From Duganella fentianensis (GTDB lineage: Bacteria > Pseudomonadota > Gammaproteobacteria > Burkholderiales > Burkholderiaceae_D): a stretch of DNA of 64,000 bases. The translations under genes were made by a program, and so were the position numbers. The DNA is taken from assembly GCF_009857835.1 (NCBI RefSeq), contig NZ_WWCL01000002.1, positions 248,001-312,000 of the forward strand, read 5' to 3'. The notes under the pieces are model-generated. The model was not told the origin of the DNA. It saw only the letters and a list, made by a program, of their open reading frames with translations, and did no database searches. The first letter of the stretch is position 1. Every line of letters begins with the position of its first letter. Below, piece by piece: positions 38,002 to 47,520 of the stretch.

Positions 38002-40140
38002 TTGTTAAAACATCTCATTCTCCCCGCTGCACTGCTAAGCGCATTTGCGGCACAGGCCGACGAAGGCCAGTGGCAACCCTACCAACTGCCACAGTTGAAA
38101 TCCGAATTGAAGCGCGTCGGCATCACGATTCCAGCCGAAAAACTGGCCGATCTGTCCAGGCACCCGATGAGCGCCATCGTTTCGCTGGGCGGCTGCTCGG
38201 CCTCGTTCGTGTCCGACGCCGGTCTGGTAGTGACCAACCACCATTGCGCCTATGGCGCTATCCAGCGCAATGCGACGCCTGAACATAATTACATCGTTGA
38301 TGGCTTTTTAGCCAAAACCCGTGCAGAAGAACTGCCGGGCGGTCCGAACACGCTGGTGTACGTGACCGATAAAGTAGAAAACGTGACCGACCGCGTGCTG
38401 AAGGACGTCAAGTCCGGCATGTCGGGCAAGCAGCGCCACGAAGCCGTGGATAAAGCCATCAAGGCTCTGATCGCCGAATGCGAAAGCGACAAGTTCTATC
38501 GCTGCTCGGTGCCGGCATTCCACCGTGGCCTCGAGTACTACCGCATCCGCCAGATGATGATCCGCGACGTGCGTCTGGTGTACGCACCGGCTGACATGAT
38601 CGGTAATTTCGGTGGTGATATCGACAACTACGAATGGCCACGTCAGGGCGGCGATTACTCCTTCCTGCGCGCCTATGTCGGCAAGGATGGCCGTCCGGCT
38701 GATCCGTCGCCGGACAACGTGCCGTATCACTCGAAAGATTTTCTGGTGGTGTCGGCGGAAGGCCTGAAGAATGGTGATCCGGTGCTGCTGGCCGGTTATC
38801 CGGGCCGCACCAGCCGCTACAAGCTGCCATCGGAAATCCGTGCAGCCCGTGACGCGGCCTATCCGGCCCGCGTGGCCGAGATACAGGCCGATCTGGACGT
38901 GATTGCTGCCGCCACCAAGGGCAATCCTGCCGCTGCCGTACGCTACGCCAGCGTCGACAAGAGCATGAACAATGTGATGAAGAAGACCCAGGGTCTGCTG
39001 GACGGCTTCGCACGCAAGGACATCGCTGCCATCAAGGACGTGCAGGATGCCGAGTTCCGCGCATGGTATGGCAAACAGCCTAACGTCTCGAAGACCCTGC
39101 TGGCCGAACTCGATAGCGTGATTGCGGCCGATCTGGCCCTGAGCGATGAAGAATTCGGCTACAGCGTGGCCACCACTTCGGACCTGCTGAAGAGCGCCAT
39201 CACGCTCAACCGTCTGGCACGCGAAAGCGCCAGGCCGGATGCCGAGCGCGAATCGGGCTACCAGCAGCGTGACCTGAGCTTCATCAAGGCCCGTCTGAAC
39301 CGTCTGGAACAGTCGTTTGTCGCCAGTGTGGATCAGGCCCGCTTTACGGCGGCCCTGCAGCGCTATGCCAGGCTGCCGAAATCCATGCACGTGACGGATC
39401 TGGACAGCCTGCTGCCGGCGGTCGATGCAGTGCCGGCTCTGTACACCCGCACGGAACTGGGCGATACCGCCAAGCGTCTGGCCTGGGTGGGCAAGGATGC
39501 TGCCGCCATCAGCGCTGCGGATGACGCTTTCGTTCAACTGGCGATCAAGCTTGATGGCGTAACCCAGTCGCTGAAAGAGCGCCGCAAGGAACTCGATGGC
39601 AATCTGGAACGCGTGATCCCGCAATACATGCAGGCCGTGATCGCATGGAAGAAATCGCAGGGCAAGCCGGTCTACCCAGACGCGAATTCCACCCTGCGCG
39701 TGACCTATGGCACGGTATCGCCATACTCGCCGAAAGACGGCATTACCAAAGGCCCGTTCACTACGGTGGAAGGCATCGTCGAGAAGCACACGGGTAAAGA
39801 TCCGTTCAACGCGCCACAGAAGCTGCTCGATGCCATCAAGGCCAAGCGCTACGGCCAGTTCAAGGATGCTGTGCTGGGCACCGTGCCGGTCGATTTCCTG
39901 ACCAGTGCCGATACCACGGGCGGAAATTCCGGTTCGGCGGTGATGAACCGCAAGGGCGAACTGGTGGGCCTGAACTTCGATTCGACCTATGAATCGATTA
40001 CCAAGGACTGGTACTTCGACACGGCCATTACGCGCGCCATCCACATGGATATCCGCTATATGCTGTGGGTGATGAGCGAAGTCGATCACGCTGACAACGT
40101 GCTCAAGGAATTGACCATCAAATATCCGGTCAAGAAGTGA
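38002..40140 (+). CDS. S46 family dipeptidyl-peptidase (DPP7/DPP11-like)
   Basis: A 712-residue exported serine exopeptidase that removes N-terminal dipeptides. A signal peptide (residues 1-19) is followed by the S46 catalytic pattern: His in LVVTNHHCAYG (80/81), Asp in NFGGDIDNYEWPR and Ser643 in TTGGNSGSAVMN. The start codon is TTG at 38002, giving MLKHLIL. The position 18 residues after the nucleophile, which sets specificity in DPP7 (Gly) and DPP11 (Arg), reads Ser here. Its stop overlaps the pnuC-like ATG by one base, so it may feed the same operon. Confidence 0.93.
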   Translation: MLKHLILPAALLSAFAAQADEGQWQPYQLPQLKSELKRVGITIPAEKLADLSRHPMSAIVSLGGCSASFVSDAGLVVTNHHCAYGAIQRNATPEHNYIVDGFLAKTRAEELPGGPNTLVYVTDKVENVTDRVLKDVKSGMSGKQRHEAVDKAIKALIAECESDKFYRCSVPAFHRGLEYYRIRQMMIRDVRLVYAPADMIGNFGGDIDNYEWPRQGGDYSFLRAYVGKDGRPADPSPDNVPYHSKDFLVVSAEGLKNGDPVLLAGYPGRTSRYKLPSEIRAARDAAYPARVAEIQADLDVIAAATKGNPAAAVRYASVDKSMNNVMKKTQGLLDGFARKDIAAIKDVQDAEFRAWYGKQPNVSKTLLAELDSVIAADLALSDEEFGYSVATTSDLLKSAITLNRLARESARPDAERESGYQQRDLSFIKARLNRLEQSFVASVDQARFTAALQRYARLPKSMHVTDLDSLLPAVDAVPALYTRTELGDTAKRLAWVGKDAAAISAADDAFVQLAIKLDGVTQSLKERRKELDGNLERVIPQYMQAVIAWKKSQGKPVYPDANSTLRVTYGTVSPYSPKDGITKGPFTTVEGIVEKHTGKDPFNAPQKLLDAIKAKRYGQFKDAVLGTVPVDFLTSADTTGGNSGSAVMNRKGELVGLNFDSTYESITKDWYFDTAITRAIHMDIRYMLWVMSEVDHADNVLKELTIKYPVKK

Positions 40141-40781
40141 TGGAAATGCTGGCTGCTCTACTGGGTTTCGCCTACATGCCATGGAAACTGGCAGGGCTGG
40201 CGACGACCCCGCTGGAGCTGCTGTCCTTCCTGCTGTCCGTGGCCACGGTGTGGTTCAACATCCGCCAGTCCCACTGGGGCTGGCTGTTTGCCATCATCTC
40301 CTCGGCCACCTACGGGCTGGTGTTCTTCGGTTCGCGCCTGTATGGCGACATGGGGCTGCAGCTGGTGTTCATCAGCGTCTCGATCTACGGCTGGTACCAG
40401 TGGCTGCATGGCGACGATAGCCATGAACGCCTGCCCGTGACGGAACTGAGCACGCGTGGCCGCTACATTGCTGCGGCAGCGTGGCTGGGCGGCTTTGCCG
40501 TGCTGGCGTGGTTCCTCAAATCGTACACGGATACCGATGTACCGAATTCCGACGGCTTCCTCACGGCCGGCAGTCTGGTGGGCCAGCTGCTGCTGTCGCG
40601 CAAGAAGATCGAGAACTGGCATGTGTGGATCATCGTCGATGTGCTGTATGTGGCGCTGTATCTGCACAAGCATCTGGTGCTGACGGCGATACTGTATGCC
40701 GTGTTTGTCGGCATGGCGGTGCTGGGTCTGCGCGCATGGCGCGGCGACGTGCCGGCCGATGGCCGCATGGCGCTGGAATGA
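40140..40781 (+). CDS. PnuC/PnuT family vitamin transporter
   Basis: A 213-residue inner-membrane facilitator with about seven hydrophobic segments. Typical motifs are WFNIRQSHWGWLFAIISSATYG and, near the C-terminus, a Trp-x2-Trp-x3-Asp pattern (NWHVWIIVDV, about residues 158-167). PnuC members import nicotinamide riboside and PnuT members import thiamine, with trapping by a cytosolic kinase. The adjacent kinase gene and a convergent TPP-riboswitch-controlled TonB receptor favour thiamine, but the sequence alone does not settle it. Coupled by overlap to both neighbours (TGATG and ATGA). Confidence 0.88.
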   Translation: MEMLAALLGFAYMPWKLAGLATTPLELLSFLLSVATVWFNIRQSHWGWLFAIISSATYGLVFFGSRLYGDMGLQLVFISVSIYGWYQWLHGDDSHERLPVTELSTRGRYIAAAAWLGGFAVLAWFLKSYTDTDVPNSDGFLTAGSLVGQLLLSRKKIENWHVWIIVDVLYVALYLHKHLVLTAILYAVFVGMAVLGLRAWRGDVPADGRMALE

Positions 40782-41299
40782 GGGCGGCCACACCGCTGCG
40801 TATTGCCATCATGGGCGCAGCATCCTCCGGCAAGTCCACGCTGTCGGCAGCGCTGGCCCGGCGTTACCAGACCGTGTGGGTGCCGGAATACCTGCGTGAG
40901 TTCGTCGAAGTGCAGGGCAGGGTGCCGCGCTCGGAAGACCAGTTCCACATCGCCAGCACCCAGCGTGCACGCGAGGAGCTGGCCGCTGGCCGCGCCCACA
41001 AGTATCTTTTTTGCGACACCACGCCGCTGATGACGCTGATCTACAGCCGCTACTATTTCGGCGGCGAAGATGCGCCGCTGGCTGCGCTGGCGGCCAGCCA
41101 CCAGCAGGATTACGATCTGACGCTGGTCACGGCGGCCGATATTCCATGGGTGGCCGATGGGCTGATGCGCGAATGCCCCGACGTCAGCGTGACCATCAAC
41201 CGCATGCTGCTGGACGAACTGGCGGCCCGTGCGATACCCTACCTACTGGTGTCGGGCGATCCCGGCGAACGACTATCTCAGGTGGAGCGGCATCTATGA
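40778..41299 (+). CDS. NadR-type nucleoside or thiamine kinase
   Basis: A 173-residue P-loop kinase. Walker A is GAASSGKST (residues 13-21). VWVPEYLREFVE, FHIASTQRAREE and FCDTTPLMTLIYSRYYFG follow the NadR ribosylnicotinamide-kinase pattern. It lacks the NMN adenylyltransferase and helix-turn-helix domains of full NadR. It would phosphorylate the vitamin imported by the preceding PnuC-type carrier and trap it inside the cell. Whether the substrate is nicotinamide riboside or thiamine is open. It overlaps both neighbours by 4 bp. Confidence 0.85.
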   Translation: MRAATPLRIAIMGAASSGKSTLSAALARRYQTVWVPEYLREFVEVQGRVPRSEDQFHIASTQRAREELAAGRAHKYLFCDTTPLMTLIYSRYYFGGEDAPLAALAASHQQDYDLTLVTAADIPWVADGLMRECPDVSVTINRMLLDELAARAIPYLLVSGDPGERLSQVERHL

Positions 41300-42033
41300 A
41301 GCGGCTGGCGGTGATATCGATGTTCATATCGCCGCTGGCGCTGGCGGATACCGGCTACTACCTCGTTTCTACCTACGACGTCGAGCATCAGCTCTCGGTT
41401 GATTTCAAATACTGGAATGCCCACTACAGGGGCCGCACCGTGGCCGCGCCGGAAATCGGCATAGGCTACGGCGTCACGTCGCGCTGGTACACCGAGGTGT
41501 ACGGCAAGTGGATCAAGCTCAATGGCGGCGCCGGACAGTGGGTGCAGACCGACTGGCAGAACGATTTTCTGCTGACCCAGGGGCAGTACGATGTCGATCT
41601 GGCGCTGCACACGCGCGTGGCGCGTGCCCGTAACAGCGACGATGGCTATACCCTCGAATGGGGGCCGGTGCTGCAGACGGAATATGGCCGCACCCAGTTC
41701 AACGCCAATCTGTTTTTCCAGCGCGATGTGCGCGTGAGCCAGCCTGCCACGGCGGCAGGCACAGGTCCGACCACAACGGCGCTGACTTACCAGCTACAGG
41801 TCAGGCACAACTGGCTGCCATGGCTGCAGCCGGGCGTGCAGGCGTTCGGTGAAGTGGGGAAATGGAATGACTGGCTGCCGTACCGGCAGCAGTCACACCG
41901 TGCCGGGCCTATGGTGTACGGACACCGCGATATCGGCCAGCAGGAAGTGAAATACGAATTTGCCTATCTGATAGGACGCAATTCGGCACGCGCAGCGAAG
42001 AGTGTAACGCTGCGCGTGCAGGTGCTGTTTTAG
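41296..42033 (+). CDS. Putative outer-membrane beta-barrel protein
   Basis: A 245-residue protein with a signal peptide (cleavage near ALA-D, residue 17). Alternating amphipathic strands rich in Tyr/Trp (APEIGIGYGVTSRWYTEVYG and similar) end in VTLRVQVLF, with the terminal Phe typical of outer-membrane barrels. It is coupled by 4 bp to the kinase gene, so it probably takes part in the same uptake pathway. I do not recognise a named family. Its stop codon overlaps that of the convergent TonB receptor gene. Confidence 0.68.
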   Translation: MKRLAVISMFISPLALADTGYYLVSTYDVEHQLSVDFKYWNAHYRGRTVAAPEIGIGYGVTSRWYTEVYGKWIKLNGGAGQWVQTDWQNDFLLTQGQYDVDLALHTRVARARNSDDGYTLEWGPVLQTEYGRTQFNANLFFQRDVRVSQPATAAGTGPTTTALTYQLQVRHNWLPWLQPGVQAFGEVGKWNDWLPYRQQSHRAGPMVYGHRDIGQQEVKYEFAYLIGRNSARAAKSVTLRVQVLF

Positions 42034-44177
42034 AGGTCGAACTGGGCCGACACGCGCAGCGTGCGGCTGGCGCCCGGCATCAGGTAGCCGCCCAGATCCG
42101 GCGTCACATCGCGCCAGTAGAACTTGTCCAGCGCGTTGTCGACACTGGCGCGCAGCGTGACTGGCGTGTTGCCCACGCGGGTGGCATAAGCGCCGCCCAG
42201 ATTGAGCACGTGGTAGGACGGCACGAACACCTTGTTCTCGCTATCGAAGGCTTTCTTGCCCGAGTACTGCCAGTTGGCGCTGAGCGACAGGCCGGCCAGT
42301 TGCGGCACGGCGTAGTCGGCAAACACGCTGGATTTGAAGGCGGCCACGTTGGTGACGCGCTTGCCATCAAGGCTGGCCAGACCCGTATCGTGCTGCTGGG
42401 TGTTGAGGGCAGTGGCGCTGGCGCCCACGCTCAGCGCGCGGCTGACGCGGCCATGCAGCGCCATTTCCAGACCACGGTTCTGCGCTTCGCCATTGCGCAC
42501 GTACTCGCTCTGTGCCGAGGTGTATTCCAGACCTTTGCGGATCTGGAACAGTGCCAGCGTGGCGTTCAGGTCAGGATGCACGTCGGCTTTCACGCCCACT
42601 TCCACCTGCCTGGATTTGTTCGGCGCCAGTGCGCGGCCCTGATTGCTGGTGCCCAGCGGCGCTACGCCACCGTATTCCAGACCCTGTGCCAGCGAGCTAT
42701 ACACCGACACATTGCTGCGCAGTGCGTACACCAGCGCCACGTTGGGCAGCCAGTAGCCGGTGTCGGTATGGGCATACTGCAGTGCCACGCCGTTGTCGTC
42801 AGCACCCACGTATTCGTCACGCTTGATCTGCACATAGCGTGCGCCGGCGTGCAGTTTCAGCTGCTCGGTCAGGCTCGCCACATCCTGTGCGAACACGGCG
42901 CGGTCCAGCGTATGGCGGCGTTCCGATACGGGGCCGCTGCTGCCTTGCGCCGGTGCCACCACGATAGGGTGGTAGATATTGCTGTAGCCGGTGCCGTCCT
43001 TGCCGGCCTGGGTGTACAGGTAGTCGCCCCATTTTTCGCTGTTACGTGCCAGCGAAGCGCCGAACGTCACAGCATGGTGGATGCCGGCGCTGACAAAGCG
43101 GCCCTGCAGCAGTGCCTGTACGGCAAACGGCGATTTCTTCTCGCCCAGGCTCTTGTAGTCGTACACGTCGAAATCGCCATTGCCGCAGTAGCCCGGATAC
43201 AGGCCTTGTGCGCCGCAGCCGTAAGGGAAGGCGGTGTAGTCGTCACGCTTGAACTGGTGCTGGTTGGCGCTGATGCTGGCATTCCACTCTGGCGAGAAGC
43301 TGTAGGCAAAGCGCGCGCCCAGATTGCTGCTGGTGGTTTCCACCGGACGGCTCCATGGCTGGTTGTTCAGCATGGTGTCGGCCGCGACCACGGGCAGGGT
43401 GGTGTTGTTGAGCAGCTGGAAGCCCGGAGCCGTGATCTGGGCCTTCTTCTGGATGTCGCCATCGATCTGCAGCAGGGCTTGCGACGAGATTTTCCAGTCG
43501 AAGGCTGCACTGGCGAACTTGCGGTTGCCGTCGGCGCCCTTGATGTAGGAGCGCAGGCGTTCGGCCGCCAGATTGACGCGATAGCCGAAGCGGGCATCCT
43601 CGAAGCGGCCACCCAGATCGACGCTGCCATACAGGTTGCCGCGCTCGCGCTCTTCCAGTATCACAGTGCGCAGCGTCTGTTCGGTCGGGCGCTTGGTGAC
43701 GTAGTTGATCATGCCGCCCGGTGCGGACACGCCGGCCTGCAGGCCGGACAGGCCTTTCAGCACTTCGATGCGTTCCTTGTTTTCCAGCGGGATCTGGGTA
43801 TCGCCCGGTATCGCCATGCCGTTCTTGCGGTAGCTGGTGGCGTTATCGAGCTTGAAGCCGCGGATGGAAAACTGTTCGGAGTAGCCGACCGCGTTGTAGG
43901 CGTCGCTCAGGCTGGCGTCGTAGCGCGCGGCGTCGGTGGTGGAGTGGATCTGCAGGTCCTGCATCTGCTGGGCGCTGATGACGTTGACGCTGGCCGGAGT
44001 TTCCAGCAGCGGCGTGTCGCTGAAGCCGGCCACGCTGGCGCGGTTGAGCTGGGCCTTGCTGGCCGTAACCAGCACTTCAGGCATGCTCTGTTCGGGGCTG
44101 TCGGCGTAGGCGCTGACAGGGAAAGCAAGGGCGATCGCGAGGGCGAGCGGGCTGGCGGCAAATTTGGTGGTGGTCAT
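42030..44177 (-). CDS. TonB-dependent outer-membrane receptor under TPP riboswitch control
   Basis: A 715-residue receptor with a signal peptide (residues 1-25) and a plug domain. The plug shows VLVTASKAQ as TonB-box region, SDTPLLETPASVNVISAQQM, and the RGFKLDNATSYRKNG and NYVTKRP stretches. A 22-strand barrel follows. Similar receptors are often annotated as siderophore receptors. However, the TPP riboswitch directly upstream and the convergent PnuC-kinase operon point to uptake of thiamine or a thiamine precursor. It shares four bases with the convergent gene at its 3-prime end. Confidence 0.92.
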   Translation of the reverse strand: MTTTKFAASPLALAIALAFPVSAYADSPEQSMPEVLVTASKAQLNRASVAGFSDTPLLETPASVNVISAQQMQDLQIHSTTDAARYDASLSDAYNAVGYSEQFSIRGFKLDNATSYRKNGMAIPGDTQIPLENKERIEVLKGLSGLQAGVSAPGGMINYVTKRPTEQTLRTVILEERERGNLYGSVDLGGRFEDARFGYRVNLAAERLRSYIKGADGNRKFASAAFDWKISSQALLQIDGDIQKKAQITAPGFQLLNNTTLPVVAADTMLNNQPWSRPVETTSSNLGARFAYSFSPEWNASISANQHQFKRDDYTAFPYGCGAQGLYPGYCGNGDFDVYDYKSLGEKKSPFAVQALLQGRFVSAGIHHAVTFGASLARNSEKWGDYLYTQAGKDGTGYSNIYHPIVVAPAQGSSGPVSERRHTLDRAVFAQDVASLTEQLKLHAGARYVQIKRDEYVGADDNGVALQYAHTDTGYWLPNVALVYALRSNVSVYSSLAQGLEYGGVAPLGTSNQGRALAPNKSRQVEVGVKADVHPDLNATLALFQIRKGLEYTSAQSEYVRNGEAQNRGLEMALHGRVSRALSVGASATALNTQQHDTGLASLDGKRVTNVAAFKSSVFADYAVPQLAGLSLSANWQYSGKKAFDSENKVFVPSYHVLNLGGAYATRVGNTPVTLRASVDNALDKFYWRDVTPDLGGYLMPGASRTLRVSAQFDL

Positions 44178-44180
44178 ATG

Positions 44181-44220
44181 GACTCTCTACTTGTTCGGCT
44201 GGATGCCGTGCGGGAGAGTC
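44181..44220 (-). promoter_or_regulatory. Putative ribosome-site sequestering hairpin of the TPP riboswitch
   Basis: On the minus-strand transcript GACTCTC (44220-44214) can pair perfectly with GAGAGTC (44187-44181), which overlaps the GAGAG ribosome site 3 bases before the ATG at 44177. This suggests that the TPP riboswitch controls translation initiation. The element is seen in sequence; its switching role is inferred. Confidence 0.6.
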
Positions 44221-44242
44221 ATCAAAGGAGGGGAGAACTACT

Positions 44243-44332
44243 TTGCGCTTTCCTTCGCTGGCATTATCCAGATCAGGTACGAAGGGTATCTCTCACCCGG
44301 ACACAATGGCCCAGGACCCCTAGCGAAAGCGA
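44243..44332 (-). ncRNA. TPP riboswitch (THI element)
   Basis: Read on the minus strand, the leader contains the conserved THI core: CTAGGGGTCC, then GGGTGAGAGATACCC, then CCTGATCTGGATAATGCCAG, then CGAAGGAAAGC. The flanking CTTTCGCT and AGCGAAGG close the P1 stem. It lies about 65 bases before the TonB receptor start. TPP riboswitches turn off thiamine synthesis or uptake genes when TPP is plentiful. Confidence 0.95.
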
Positions 44333-44395
44333 GAGTGTAACACAGAAGGCCGGGCGCCCACATTCTGGCTGTTGCGTGGACGCCCGTGCCAGGCC

Positions 44396-47300
44396 TTATC
44401 CGAACACGTCGGGCACGGGATCGGGAACCCCTACCGTTTTCATGGCGGATAAGTCAAAGCCTAGCAAGCTGAACGGGGTTAGCCCGCCATGGCTGTCGAT
44501 GCCGCGGTGGGCATGGGTGAAGGAGCGGTACACCAGATCGATGCTGTTATTTGCTGCCTCGCCGTTTTCGATGGCGCTGGTAAAGGCCGAGTTGAAGAAA
44601 TACTCATCGACCAGAGCCGGTGCTCCGTCACGCCCGCCATGGGCATAGGCCTCGATCTGCACATTGGTGCTGGTGCCGCTGCGCAGATCGTTCATCAGTT
44701 TGACCAGTGCAGCGCTTTGCCCCAGATCGAGCTTGACGCTGTCCGGCTGGGCTTTGCCTACGGAGGCGCCACTGCCTTTGAGGAAGGAAGCCTCGGCCGT
44801 GAAGCCGAAGCTGAATCCGCTCAGAGGCACCCAGCCATCGACACCATCGACATGGATAAAATATGCCAGTGGTGTGCTGCTGGGGATTTGCGGGTCGAGG
44901 CTGCGCAGAATCGCGTCGGCACCGTCATGGACGCTGCCGCCTGCCGGCAGGATGTCGTTCATGGTGGAGACATTCCAGGAAAAGTCGAATGATGTCCTAC
45001 TTGGCGAGCCATCCCTGGTCAGCGGTGTCAGTACTTCATCGACCGCCTGGTAGACAAAGCTCAGGTGATTGCTGGTGCTACCGTCGGCGCCAGCGCTGGT
45101 CTGGACGCCCGTGGCAAACACGGTGCTGAAATTGAATTCCTGAACCACCGCCTTGCGTGCCGGATCGCCGGCATAGGCTTCGATTTCTACTCGCTGCAGG
45201 TGGGTACCCTGCATGATCGCCTTGGTGAATGCCGCTTGCGCCGCACCGCTACCTAGCGAGAGTTCGAAAGCTTCGGGTTGCGGCTTGCCGACGGCGGCGC
45301 CACTGCCTTTTATCCAGCTTGTTTCGGCACTGGCACCAAAAGAGAAACCATCGAGTTTCACCCAGCCGGTGTTGTTGCTACCATCGGTATAGCGCATATA
45401 GTAGGTGAGATCGCTGCCCGGTTCGACGCTGGGGGCAGCTGGTTTGCTCAGCGCTTCCGCCACCATGGTGGGGGGCGTCTCGGCCTGTTGCTTGGTGAGG
45501 TCAAAGCCGGTCAGGGTGGGCGTGGTCAACTGGCCGTTTTTGTCGAAGCCGCGCTGGGCGTGGGTGAACGACTTGTAGACCAGATTGACACTATTGTTTG
45601 CTGCCTCGCCGTTTTCGATGGCGCTGGTAAAGGCCGAATTGAAGAAATACTCGTCAACCAGAGCCGGTGTTCCGTCACGCACGTCATGGGCGTAGGCCTC
45701 GATTTGCACATTGGTGCTGGCGCCGCTGCGCAGATCGTTCATCAGTTTGACCAGTGCGGCGCTTTGTCCCAGATCGAGCTTGACGCTGTCCGGTTGGGCT
45801 TTGCCTACGGAAGCGCCACTGCCTTTGAGGAAGGAGGTCTCGGCCGTGAAGCCGAAGCTGAAACCACTCAGCGGCACCCAGCCATCGACACCATCGACAT
45901 GGATAAAATATTCGAGCGGTGTGCTGCTGGTGATTTGCGGGTCTAGGCTGCGCAGAATCGCGTCGGCACCGTCATGGACGCTGCCGCCTGCCGGCAGGTC
46001 GCTGTTCATGGTGGTGACGTTCCAGGCAAACTCAGCGGCTGTCCTACTCGGCGTGCCATCCCTGGTCAGCGGTGTCAGTGCTTCATCGACCGCCTTGTAG
46101 ACAAAGCTCAGGTGATTGCTGGTGCTACCGTCGGCGCCAGCGCTGGTCTGGACTGCCGTGGCATACACGGTGCTGAAATTAAACTCCTGAACCACCGCCC
46201 TGCGTGCCGGATCGCCGGCATAGGCTTCGATTTCTACTCGCTCCAGGTGGGTACCCCGCATGATCGCCGAGGTGAATGCCGCTTGTGCTGCACCGCTACC
46301 CAGCGAGAGTTCGAAAGCCTCCGGTTGCGGCTTGCCGACGGCGGCACCGCTGCCTTTTAGCCAGCTCGATTCGGCACTGGCACCGAAAGAGAAACCATCG
46401 ATTTTCATCCAGCCGGTGTTGTTGCTGCCATCGGTATAGCGCATATAGTAGGTGAGGTCGCTGCCCGGTTCGACGCTGGGGGCAGCTGGTTTGCTCAGCG
46501 CTTCCGCCGCCATGGTGGGGGGCGTCTCGGCCTGTTGCTTGGCGAGGTCAAAGCCGGTCAGGGTGGGCGTCGTCAACTGGCCGGTTTTGTCGAAGCCGCG
46601 CTGGGCGTGGGTGAACGACTTGTAGACCAGATCGACACTATTGCTTGCTGCATCGCCGTTCTCGATGGCGGTGGTAAAGGCCGAATTGAAGAAATACTCA
46701 TCGACCAGGGCCGGTGAACCGTCACGCACGTCATCGGCATAGGCCTCGATCTGCACATTGGTGCTGGTGCCGCTGCGCAGATCGTTCATCAGTTTGACCA
46801 GTGCGGCGCTTTGCCCCAGATCGAGCTTGACGCTGTCCGGCTGGGCTTTGCCTACGGAAGCGCCACTGCCTTTGAGGAAGGAGGTCTCGGCCGTGAAGCC
46901 GAAGCTGAAACCACTCAGCGGCACCCAGCCATCGACACCATCGACATGGATAAAATATTCCAGCGGTGTGCTGCTGGTGATTTGCGGGTCTAGGCTGCGC
47001 TGAATGGCGTCGGCACCGTCATGGACGCTACCGCCTGCCGGCAGGTCGCTGTTCATGGTGGCGACGTTCCAGGCAAAGTCAGCGGCTGTCCTACTCGGCG
47101 CGCCATCCTTGGTCAGCGGTGTCAGTGCTTCATCGACCGCCTGGTAGACAAAGCTGAGGTGATTGCTGGTGCTGCCGTCGGCGCCAGCGCTGGTCTGGAC
47201 GCCCGTGGCATACACGGTGCTGAAATTGAATTCCTGTACCACCGCTCTGAGTGCCGGATCGCCTGCATAGGCTTCGATTTCTACTCGCTCCAGGTGGCCG

Positions 47301-47520
47301 CCCCGCATGATCGCCGAGGTGAACGCCGCTTGCGCCGCAGCGCTACCCAGCGAGAGTTCGAAAGCCTCCGGTTGCGGCTTGCCGACGGCGGCACCGCTGC
47401 CTTTTATCCAGCTTGTTTCGGCACTGGCACCGAAAGAGAAACCATCGAGTTTCATCCAGCCGGTGTTGTTGCTGCCATCGGTATAGCGCATATAGTAGGT
47501 GAGCTCCGTGCCCGGCTGGA
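44396..47520 (-). repeat. Three tandem 1047-bp coding repeats
   Basis: Matching landmarks recur at exactly 1047-bp spacing: TATAGTAGGTGAG at 45397, 46444 and 47491, and GATTTGCGGG at 44885, 45932 and 46979. The repeats keep the reading frame (349 codons) and differ at scattered positions, with the third copy (C-terminal) slightly shorter. They encode the paired Hcp-like A and B modules. Confidence 0.95.

Noticed and set aside
42030..44177. Siderophore receptor annotation for the TonB-dependent protein
   Set aside because: The general fold fits, but the TPP riboswitch and the neighbouring vitamin-carrier operon make thiamine-related uptake more likely.
42210..44648. An 812-codon plus-strand frame antisense to the TonB receptor and riboswitch
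   Set aside because: It runs across the receptor, the riboswitch and the end of the Hcp-like gene. Its composition is low-quality shadow coding with no recognisable domain.
44396..47520. Repeats considered as an insertion sequence or assembly artefact
   Set aside because: They are in frame, differ at many scattered positions and encode coherent protein modules. There are no transposase frames or terminal inverted repeats.
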